Shown: one piece after another, positions 1-6,471 of the stretch
How positions within the stretch are numbered: the stretch's first letter is position 1
Layout of the letters: each line of letters starts with the position of its first letter
Assembly: GCA_031553775.1 (NCBI GenBank)
Contig: JAVBLA010000009.1
Location: 62,001 to 126,000, forward strand
Reading direction: 5' to 3'
From: JAISFI01 sp031553775
GTDB lineage: Bacteria; Bacteroidota; Bacteroidia; Bacteroidales; Azobacteroidaceae
Length of the DNA: 64,000 nucleotides
Position numbers and translations under genes: made by a program
The notes under the pieces: generated by a model
What the model was told of the DNA's origin: nothing
Databases searched by the model: none
The model's input: only the letters and a program-made list of their open reading frames with translations

Positions 1-1
1 A

Positions 2-877
2 TCGGTTTTCAGCAATCCAAAACTGAAGAAAACGCCCTATACGGCAATGGTCACTTCCCGGAACTGCCCGTTCCGGTGTATCTATTGCGTACCCAGTTCG
101 CTGACTTTTGCCCGGGAATTGGAGAATAAGGCCGAAACCGGTAAAAAACCGTTCATATCTATGCGGTCTCCGGAAAATGTCATCGCAGAAATAGAACAAT
201 TGGCACAAGAAGGATACAAAGCTATCGGCTTCCAGGACGATAATTTCATTATCACGGAAGCACGCCTGAAACCAATTGCCGAAGCGCTGAAAAAACATGA
301 TATTATATGGGGATGCCAGGCAAGGGCCGATGCCATCACTGAAAATATCGCCCGGATACTGGGAAATACCGGATGCCATTATGTAGACCTGGGAGTGGAG
401 TCTTTCGATGATGACATTCTGCAATACATCCAAAAAAACATGACAAGCAGCCAGATATTCGAAGCAATAGAGCTGCTGAACCACTATAAAGTACCTGTCA
501 AGTTGAATATTCTGATCGGTACCAGTCCTTTAGAAACAAAAGAAAGCATCCGGAGAACCCTCGATACCGCCAAAAAGGTGAAGGCATCGCAGGTGATGAT
601 CAATATTGTCGCTCCGTTTCCGGGGACAGAATTTTATCAGATCGCCAAAGAAAATGGATGGATTGAAGGAGGGGAATACATTCCTACCGACGTACAGCGG
701 AATTCCATTCTCAACTACCCGAACCTGAGTAGTAAAGATATGGAAAAGCTGTTATTCCGGCATAATATATCTTTCTTCCTGCGCCCGAAATTCATATTTA
801 CACAAATACGTAAGTTCAGCAATTTCTCTGAATTCTGGAGAGCCCTCAAAGCTCTGAAAACAAAATTAATCGGATAA
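2..877 (+). CDS. Radical SAM enzyme, 5'-truncated by the window edge
   Basis: The frame is open from the first bases of the window, so the true start lies outside; the first internal ATG is at 47, just before the catalytic motif. CPFRCIYC is the CxxxCxxC iron-sulfur cluster motif of the radical SAM superfamily. Downstream segments such as GFQDDNF and YVDLGVESF fit the class B radical SAM barrel, in which a cobalamin-binding domain usually precedes the barrel; that domain would be off-window. The gene ends one base before a glycosyltransferase gene, so the two are probably cotranscribed. The substrate is unknown; the neighbourhood suggests a glycan or lipid modification. Family assignment is firm, specific role is not. 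Confidence 0.85.
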   Translation, partial: SVFSNPKLKKTPYTAMVTSRNCPFRCIYCVPSSLTFARELENKAETGKKPFISMRSPENVIAEIEQLAQEGYKAIGFQDDNFIITEARLKPIAEALKKHDIIWGCQARADAITENIARILGNTGCHYVDLGVESFDDDILQYIQKNMTSSQIFEAIELLNHYKVPVKLNILIGTSPLETKESIRRTLDTAKKVKASQVMINIVAPFPGTEFYQIAKENGWIEGGEYIPTDVQRNSILNYPNLSSKDMEKLLFRHNISFFLRPKFIFTQIRKFSNFSEFWRALKALKTKLIG

Positions 878-878
878 A

Positions 879-1676
879 ATGGAACTTTCCATCATACTTA
901 TCGGTTGGAATGATTCCGGACACCTGCAACAATGCATCCCCTCCATCAGGGAAGCTGCCCGGAATATCGAACATGAAATTATTTATGTCGACAACGGATC
1001 GTCGGATGGTACCCTCTCTTTCATCAACCGCTATTTCCCGGAAATAAATATTCTCCGGAACAACAAGAACCTGGGCGTATCTAAAGCCAGGAATCAGGGT
1101 ATCAGGAAAGCGTCGGGAGATTTCATCTGGATACTGGATAGTGATACGGAAGTAAACAGGGCAGCGCTGGAAGACATGCTCAAATACGAGAAAGATCATA
1201 CCGATACCGGGATCTGCGCCTGTAAACTAAAAGATAAAGATGGGAATATTCAGAATAGCTGCAGGAAATTTCCTACCGCCAAATACAAACTCAAAAGCGC
1301 AGCGCATAGCATTCTCCTGAAAACCGGATTTATTTCTCCTTCCGAAAAAACGCTCAACTACGATTACGATATCTCCGGAAGCAAGGCGCTGGAAGTCCAA
1401 TATGTGATCGGAGCCTGCCAGCTGATCAAAAAAGAAGTGATTGAGCAAATAGGCATGCTGGACGAGAAAATATTTTATGGCCCGGAAGATGCCGATTTCT
1501 GCCTGCGGGCACAGGAAGCTGGTTGGAAAGTGGTTTACCTGCCATACACCAGCATGATTCATCACTATCAACGGGTAACTACACACCGTATTTTCAGCAA
1601 ACTTACGTATATTCATATTCAATCGTTAATCTATTTTTTCAAAAAACACAAAGGCCATGATTTACTTAGAAAATGA
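879..1676 (+). CDS. Glycosyltransferase family 2
   Basis: 265-residue GT-A fold enzyme. The N-terminus (SIILIGWN), the nucleotide-binding DNGSSDGT and the metal-binding DSD (in WILDSDTEV) are the family 2 signatures; GPEDADFCLRA is the usual downstream catalytic-base region of rhamnosyl-type GT2 enzymes. It would transfer a sugar from a nucleotide donor onto a growing glycan on the cytoplasmic side of the inner membrane. No transmembrane segment is evident. It starts 1 bp after the radical SAM stop and overlaps the acetyltransferase start by 20 bp, so the three genes form a tight operon, likely for a surface polysaccharide. Donor and acceptor cannot be read from sequence. Confidence 0.9.
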   Translation: MELSIILIGWNDSGHLQQCIPSIREAARNIEHEIIYVDNGSSDGTLSFINRYFPEINILRNNKNLGVSKARNQGIRKASGDFIWILDSDTEVNRAALEDMLKYEKDHTDTGICACKLKDKDGNIQNSCRKFPTAKYKLKSAAHSILLKTGFISPSEKTLNYDYDISGSKALEVQYVIGACQLIKKEVIEQIGMLDEKIFYGPEDADFCLRAQEAGWKVVYLPYTSMIHHYQRVTTHRIFSKLTYIHIQSLIYFFKKHKGHDLLRK

Positions 1677-2178
1677 CATCGTAAAATTACGGGCACTGGA
1701 ACCGGAAGACCTGGATATCCTGTACCGTTGGGAAAACGACTCCAGTCTCTGGAGATACGGAAGTACTTTAGCTCCTTATTCCCGTTTTACACTGAGGGAA
1801 TATCTTTCGGATGCCCGCCTGGATATTTTTCAATCCCGCCAGTTACGGTTGATGGTTATCCTGAAATCGGAAAACAAGTGCGCAGGAACAATCGACCTGT
1901 ACGATTTCGATCCGATGAACGGCCGCGCAGGAATCGGCATTCTCATCGACGACAATTACCGGCAACGCGGCATAGGTGCGGAAGCGCTGAATTTGATGAA
2001 GGAATACGCATTTGGCTTCCTGATGATGAAACAGATCTTTGCTTTTGTTCCGGAAGTCAACATTCCCAGTGTCAAGCTATTTCAAAGGTGCGGATATGAA
2101 ATATCGGGCCAGCTCCGTTCCTGGATTAAAAACGAGGACCAGTTCGAAGATGTATTTTTGATGCAACTGATCAAATAG
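1657..2178 (+). CDS. GNAT family N-acetyltransferase (RimJ/RimL-like)
   Basis: 173-residue GNAT protein. Opening residues VKLRALEPEDLDILYRWEND are typical of the RimJ/RimL-like subgroup, and RQRGIG (in DDNYRQRGIGAEAL) is the acetyl-CoA pyrophosphate-binding RxxGxG/A motif; VNIPSVKLFQRCGYE is the conserved C-terminal part. It would acetylate an amino group of a protein, amino sugar or small molecule. The start overlaps the glycosyltransferase gene by 20 bp, so translation is probably coupled; an amino-sugar substrate for the same polysaccharide is a reasonable inference. Its stop overlaps the stop of the convergent aminotransferase gene by 8 bp. Confidence 0.85.
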   Translation: MIYLENDIVKLRALEPEDLDILYRWENDSSLWRYGSTLAPYSRFTLREYLSDARLDIFQSRQLRLMVILKSENKCAGTIDLYDFDPMNGRAGIGILIDDNYRQRGIGAEALNLMKEYAFGFLMMKQIFAFVPEVNIPSVKLFQRCGYEISGQLRSWIKNEDQFEDVFLMQLIK

Positions 2179-3481
2179 GATTATTTTCCCGGAAAATCCT
2201 CAGTCTTTCATTCAACAAAGCATACTGATGGTCTTTAATGAATGAAGTGCAGGCACGGAGTCCTTCCTGTATACTTCCTGTGGTAGATAATGAAATTGCA
2301 CTGATACCATAAAAAATCAGTGCTTTCATTAACTCGTTTCCTGTCATGCCCGGATAGCATATCGTAAAATAAAAACCATCGGCAATCGGATCATCCAGGT
2401 CTTTGTCGTACACAATTTCAAATCCGTTTGCCAGGAAAATCTTTTTCAGTTTTGCTGCTCTTCTGCCGTATTCCTTCACTTCTTCCAGAAAGTTGAAACG
2501 GCCATCGGAAGCTGCCTTGAACATTGCAGCCAATGCAAATTGGGCAGAATGGCTGGTACCGGAAGATATCGCATATAAGGCCCTGTGAATAAATACTGTT
2601 CCGAAAGTACCGCCTCCGTATCTTTCGGTCAGCCCGGGATATTGCCTGTCGTACAATTTTTCCGACATACAAACCACACCGATCCGTTGTCCGGCATAAC
2701 TGAATGCCTTGGATCCGGATATCAACAACAGATAATTGTCAGTATAACGACCTACACTGGCCTGATAAGGAGCTTCAAAAGGTTTTCCCAAATCTTTCCT
2801 GAAGTCCATAGCAAAATAAGCCAGATCCTCCAGAACGATCACATCATACCGGTTGGCAGCATCACCTATTACTTTTAGTTCCTCTTCATTCAGGCAGAAC
2901 CAGGCAGGATTATTAGGATTTGAATAAATAATCGCAGCAATATTACCCTGTTGCAGATAACTGTCCAGAATTTCTTTAAGCTTTTCTCCTCGATAATTGT
3001 AAACATCGAATGATGCATATTTATATCCCATTACTGTGATCTGCTGTTTCTGGACAGGAAAACCGGGATCGATAAATAAGATAGTATCTTTTTCTTTACT
3101 GCATTGCCCGCAAACCAGGAAAGAGGTAAATGTACCCTGCATGGAACCTACCACAGGCACACAACATCCGGCAGGAATATCCAGGTCGATAAAAGCTTTG
3201 ACAAACCGGGAAGCTTCCTGCTTCAACTCCGGTATACCATCTATCAACGGATAAATGGAGGCCACATTATTCTGCAAGGCGGCAATTTCCGCATCTACCC
3301 CTATTTTTGAAGGCAATAAACCCGGGACTCCCATTTCCATATGAACAAACTCTACTCCTGTTTGAGCCTCTATCTGGTTAGATATAGCAACTACCTCACG
3401 AATGGTGGCCTGTCCGAAATCAGGAATTTTATACGAATGGATAATTTGTTGCGCGATAGAATAATCAACAGGAGTTTTCAT
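2171..3481 (-). CDS. PLP-dependent aminotransferase, class I/II
   Basis: 436-residue fold-type I enzyme. The Schiff-base lysine is in SGSKAFSYAGQRIG; YSNPNNPAW and VLEDLAYFAMDF carry the Asn and Asp that bind PLP. It transfers an amino group between an amino acid and a 2-oxo acid in the cytoplasm; the substrate is not evident. The gene stands alone, convergent with the GNAT gene and divergent from the DUF1080 lipoprotein gene. A candidate promoter with an overlapping 14-bp palindrome lies about 110 bp upstream, and a heptad-repeat array sits directly before the start codon. Confidence 0.88.
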   Translation of the reverse strand: MKTPVDYSIAQQIIHSYKIPDFGQATIREVVAISNQIEAQTGVEFVHMEMGVPGLLPSKIGVDAEIAALQNNVASIYPLIDGIPELKQEASRFVKAFIDLDIPAGCCVPVVGSMQGTFTSFLVCGQCSKEKDTILFIDPGFPVQKQQITVMGYKYASFDVYNYRGEKLKEILDSYLQQGNIAAIIYSNPNNPAWFCLNEEELKVIGDAANRYDVIVLEDLAYFAMDFRKDLGKPFEAPYQASVGRYTDNYLLLISGSKAFSYAGQRIGVVCMSEKLYDRQYPGLTERYGGGTFGTVFIHRALYAISSGTSHSAQFALAAMFKAASDGRFNFLEEVKEYGRRAAKLKKIFLANGFEIVYDKDLDDPIADGFYFTICYPGMTGNELMKALIFYGISAISLSTTGSIQEGLRACTSFIKDHQYALLNERLRIFRENNPI

Positions 3482-3536
3482 TTGAATTGAAAATTAAAAA
3501 TTGAAAATTGAAAATTGGGAAATCCCCCTGTAGGGG
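3482..3536. repeat. TTGAAAA heptad array followed by a GGGG hairpin
   Basis: Directly after the aminotransferase start codon (upstream in its transcript) the sequence runs in 7-base units: TTGAAAA, TTAAAAA, TTGAAAA, TTGAAAA, then TTGGGAAATCCCC and a small hairpin CCCCTGTAGGGG. The layout, a period-7 array leading into a TTGGGA core and palindrome, resembles the left half of the elements at 4959 and 16163. It would place an A/U-rich array in the aminotransferase 5' leader. Confidence 0.6.
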
Positions 3537-3580
3537 CGGATCATATCCACTCTCTAAAAAAACATATCCCAATTGCGTTT

Positions 3581-3597
3581 TTTTGACGTCAAAAGTA
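3581..3597 (-). promoter_or_regulatory. Promoter -7 box with overlapping 14-bp palindrome (aminotransferase)
   Basis: On the minus strand 3597-3590 reads TACTTTTG, an exact match to the Bacteroidetes TAnnTTTG -7 box. It overlaps the perfect palindrome TTTTGACGTCAAAA at 3581-3594. No good -33 TTTG is seen at the usual spacing. The palindrome would lie at or just after the -7 box, a position where a repressor could act; regulation is inference. Confidence 0.45.
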
Positions 3598-3641
3598 ATC
3601 ATTTTAACGGAAATAGAGGACGTAGTTCCCTATTTAATTAT

Positions 3642-3649
3642 TAAATTTG
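3642..3649 (+). promoter_or_regulatory. Promoter -7 box for the DUF1080 lipoprotein gene
   Basis: TAAATTTG matches TAnnTTTG exactly and lies 34 bp before the ATG at 3684, which would give a leader of about 28 nt. No convincing -33 TTTG is visible upstream. Confidence 0.45.
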
Positions 3650-3683
3650 CCATCTGAATTATTAATCAAACATAAGATTTGCC

Positions 3684-4958
3684 ATGAGAAAAATGAAAAC
3701 GGCAAGGACTATCCTGCCCTTGATTCTAACAATTATTGTATTCGCATCCTGTAACGTCGGTCATAATACGCTGACTAAACAGGAAACTGCCGATGGTTGG
3801 CAACTACTCTTCGACGGAAAAACGATGACGGGTTGGAGAGATTTTAACGGGACCGAATTGACAGGTCCGTGGACAGTGGAAGACGGCACCATCAAAGCAC
3901 ATGGAGAAGGAAGCGATGCCAACGGTTATATTGTAACCGACAAAGTGTACGAAAACTTCGAACTTTCATGGGATTGGAAAATTTCTAAAGGAGGAAACAG
4001 CGGAATGCTCTATCACGTAGTAGAAGGAACTGCATTCAAAGTACCCTATGTTACCGGCCCGGAATACCAATTGATCGATGACATCAATTATGATGGTAAA
4101 CTGGAAGAATGGCAAAGATGCGGAGTGGATTATGCCATGCACCTGCCCGATTTTTCCACCATCAAAGTCAACCCCGCCGGCGAATGGAATACTTCAAAAA
4201 TAGTTTTCAATAACGGCCATGTAGAACATTGGATGAATGGCGAAAAAATCATTGAATTTGAAGCCTGGACCGACGACTGGTTTGTTCGCAAGAACAGTGG
4301 AAAATGGCACAATGCTCCGGAATACGGATTGGCAAATAAAGGTGTTATTTGCTTGCAGGACCACGGATATCCCGCATGGTTCAGAAATATCAAAATCAAA
4401 GAACTGCCGAGAAAAACTAAAGAAGTCACTCTTTTCAACGGAAAAGACCTGACCGGTTGGGAAGCCTACGGAACAGAATTATGGTATGTAAAAGATGGTT
4501 TGTTAGTCTGTGAAAGCGGTCCCGACAAAAAATACGGATACCTGGCAACCCGCGAATACTACAACGATTTCGATCTTACTGTAGAATTCAAACAGGAAGC
4601 CGACGGCAACTCCGGCGTATTTATACGCTCTTTCATTGAAAAAGATGTAAAAGTTAACGGTTGGCAGGTAGAAGTAGCCCCTCCCGGAAAAGATACCGGC
4701 GGCATCTATGAATCATATGGTAGAGGTTGGTTGGTTCAAATTCCGGATGAAAAAGAAAATATCCTGAAACCCAACGACTGGAATACCATGCGTATTAAAG
4801 TACAGGGAAACAATGTTACTACCTGGCTGAACGGGCAGGAAATGGTCAACCTGGATGATGAAAAGATCGGCAAGGGACAAGGCCGGATCGCATTGCAAAT
4901 CCATGATGGTGGAGGAATTAAGGTGTTGTGGAGGAACTTGGTGCTAAAAACACTTTAA
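3684..4958 (+). CDS. Two-domain DUF1080 (3-keto-disaccharide hydrolase family) lipoprotein
   Basis: 424 residues with a lipoprotein signal peptide: hydrophobic stretch ILPLILTIIV, then lipobox FASC. Two consecutive DUF1080 jelly-roll domains follow: the first from about residue 35 (LLFDGKTMTGWRDF) to 240, the second from about 250 (TLFNGKDLTGWEAYG) to the end. DUF1080 proteins are lectin-like beta-sandwiches; some members hydrolyse 3-keto-glycosides. The duplicated GNSGM/GNSGV segments mark both copies. It is probably a periplasmic or surface lipoprotein acting on sugars. It is a lone gene, with a hairpin element immediately after its stop. ATG 3693 is an alternative start. Confidence 0.85.
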   Translation: MRKMKTARTILPLILTIIVFASCNVGHNTLTKQETADGWQLLFDGKTMTGWRDFNGTELTGPWTVEDGTIKAHGEGSDANGYIVTDKVYENFELSWDWKISKGGNSGMLYHVVEGTAFKVPYVTGPEYQLIDDINYDGKLEEWQRCGVDYAMHLPDFSTIKVNPAGEWNTSKIVFNNGHVEHWMNGEKIIEFEAWTDDWFVRKNSGKWHNAPEYGLANKGVICLQDHGYPAWFRNIKIKELPRKTKEVTLFNGKDLTGWEAYGTELWYVKDGLLVCESGPDKKYGYLATREYYNDFDLTVEFKQEADGNSGVFIRSFIEKDVKVNGWQVEVAPPGKDTGGIYESYGRGWLVQIPDEKENILKPNDWNTMRIKVQGNNVTTWLNGQEMVNLDDEKIGKGQGRIALQIHDGGGIKVLWRNLVLKTL

Positions 4959-5113
4959 AGTTAAAAGTTAAGAATTAAGAGTTAAGAATTAAGAATTGGG
5001 ATTCTTCGAATCCCTGATGATAGTCGTTTTTTGCGCCTTTTCAAGATTAAAAAAGCTATTCTATCGGATTTCGGAACAAATTCTTAACTCTTAATTCTTA
5101 ACTCTTAACTATT
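4959..5113. repeat. Heptad/hairpin intergenic element, copy A, between convergent genes
   Basis: Fills the whole gap between the convergent DUF1080 and rsmE genes. The left arm is a period-7 array of TTAAGAA/TTAAGAG units (about 4965-4997), then the hairpin GGGATTCTTCGAATCCC (4998-5014). After about 65 bp of unrelated sequence the right arm carries the inverse array, TTCTTAACTC repeats (about 5080-5110). The arms can pair, so the element is a large cruciform or stem-loop, suited to act as a bidirectional terminator. A second copy with the same architecture is at 16163. Confidence 0.75.
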
Positions 5114-5813
5114 AACTATTCAAAATCCGTAAAGTGTGACAAGCAACCAAAGCCGCTGTCTCCGTCCTCAACCGGCTATCTCCCAGCGAAACAGAAATAA
5201 AGCCGTTTCTTTCCGCTTCTGCCACTTCTTCTTCGCTGAAATCTCCTTCCGGTCCGATCAGGATGATAACATCTTCTCCCGGATGGCAAATATCTTTCAA
5301 AACGGGTTTGTTTCCGGGATAACAGTGAGCAATCAATTTCTGTCCGGTGAAAGGCTGAGAAATGAACTGTTTGAAGGTTTGCATCTCATTCAGGAGAGGA
5401 AGTACAGCCTTCTGCGATTGTTTCATCGCAGATATCAGAACTTTTTCTATCCGTTGTTTTTTGATTTCCTTTCGTTCGGAATATCTGCATTGAATGAACG
5501 ATATCTCATTAATCCCTATTTCCGTAGCTTTTTCTGCAAACCATTCTGTCCGGTCCATATTTTTAGTGGGGGCCATAGCGATGTGAATATGTGCTTTCCA
5601 GGATAATGGGGCCGGGATTTGTTCCAGTACTTCATAACGGCAGTGCTTAACCTGCGCATGAGAAAGCCGGGCCCTGTAAAAACTGCCACGCCCGTCTGTC
5701 AAAAGAATTTCATCACCCGCAACCAAGCGCAATACCCGGACACAATGGGCAGACTCTTCTTCCGGAAGTTCTAAGGAAGTATCAATATCAGGAGTATAAA
5801 AAACAGGCTGCAT
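5112..5813 (-). CDS. rsmE: 16S rRNA (uracil-1498-N3)-methyltransferase
   Basis: 233-residue SPOUT methyltransferase, of usual RsmE length. An N-terminal PUA-like domain (HCVRVLRLVAGDEILLTDG) is followed by the SAM-binding trefoil-knot motifs IGPEGDFSEEEV and LGDSRLRTETAALVA, which are diagnostic. RsmE methylates U1498 of 16S rRNA in the assembled 30S subunit. Its start codon shares one base with the stop of the upstream gene (TGATG at 5815-5811), so translation is coupled to the bifunctional-nuclease-family gene. Confidence 0.95.
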   Translation of the reverse strand: MQPVFYTPDIDTSLELPEEESAHCVRVLRLVAGDEILLTDGRGSFYRARLSHAQVKHCRYEVLEQIPAPLSWKAHIHIAMAPTKNMDRTEWFAEKATEIGINEISFIQCRYSERKEIKKQRIEKVLISAMKQSQKAVLPLLNEMQTFKQFISQPFTGQKLIAHCYPGNKPVLKDICHPGEDVIILIGPEGDFSEEEVAEAERNGFISVSLGDSRLRTETAALVACHTLRILNS

Positions 5814-6403
5814 CAGTTTTGCTGGCGTTTATTCATTTCATCTCTGATCCGGGATGCAGCTTCATAATCTTCGGCAGCAACAGCATCCTCTAAGTATGAT
5901 TGCAACTCTTCCAGGGTTTTGTTTTCTAAGATAGATTCTTCTCCCAGATCATCAGTCGGCACTTCATCATCCGTCACTTCATAATCCGACTCTTCCAACA
6001 TAACACCTGCTTCGCGGACAATCTCCTCCGTAGTATAAATAGGTGCATTACAACGGATCGCCAAGGCAATCGCATCGGAAGTACGGGCATCCAGTTTGAC
6101 CTCCCGGTCGCCCGTAAAACGAATTTCAGAGAAAAAAACACCTTCTTCAAACTTATAGATAAAAACTTCTTCCATCCGGATATCGTACAAGTCCATGAAA
6201 GAAACGAACATATCATGGGTAAGCGGACGGGGAGGATGCAACCCTTCCAGAAATATCGCGATCGATTGGGCTTCCGGGGTACCGATAATAACAGGGATTC
6301 GCCGGGGACCGGATTCCTCCCCGAGAATCAAAGCATAAGCGCCTGCCTGAATCTGGCTGTACGTAATGCCTAATACATTGAGTTTAATGTGGGATGATTG
6401 CAT
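5813..6403 (-). CDS. Bifunctional nuclease family protein (DUF151) with UvrB/UvrC motif
   Basis: 196 residues. The first about 135 residues match the BFN/DUF151 domain: GEESGPRRIPVIIGTPEAQS, then RTSDAIALAIR. The C-terminus (LEELQSYLEDAVAAEDYEAA followed by SRIRDEM) is a UvrB/UvrC-type helical hairpin, a combination common in Bacteroidetes. Family members have been reported to have nuclease activity, but the physiological role here is unknown. First gene of a two-gene operon with rsmE. The promoter just upstream contains a 22-bp perfect palindrome. Confidence 0.88.
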   Translation of the reverse strand: MQSSHIKLNVLGITYSQIQAGAYALILGEESGPRRIPVIIGTPEAQSIAIFLEGLHPPRPLTHDMFVSFMDLYDIRMEEVFIYKFEEGVFFSEIRFTGDREVKLDARTSDAIALAIRCNAPIYTTEEIVREAGVMLEESDYEVTDDEVPTDDLGEESILENKTLEELQSYLEDAVAAEDYEAASRIRDEMNKRQQN

Positions 6404-6412
6404 ACCCTAAAG

Positions 6413-6438
6413 TTTGTCTTAAGATTAAGACAAAGGTA
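6413..6438 (-). promoter_or_regulatory. Promoter with 22-bp perfect palindrome upstream of the BFN-rsmE operon
   Basis: Minus strand 6438-6431 reads TACCTTTG, an exact -7 box. It runs into a perfect palindrome at 6413-6434 (TTTGTCTTAA, centre GA, TTAAGACAAA). The predicted transcription start, 6-7 nt past the -7 box, falls at the palindrome centre and the ATG follows at 6403. That geometry suits a repressor operator over +1; alternatively the transcript folds as a 5' hairpin, or the palindrome helps terminate the upstream hydrolase gene. Confidence 0.55.
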
Positions 6439-6471
6439 AGTATTTTTTTACAAAAATGGATATTCCGTTGT

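Noticed and set aside
3530..3683. Second (right) half of the TTAAGAA-type element near the aminotransferase
   Set aside because: Only TCCCAATT resembles the inverse core; there is no inverse array, so it is at best a remnant.
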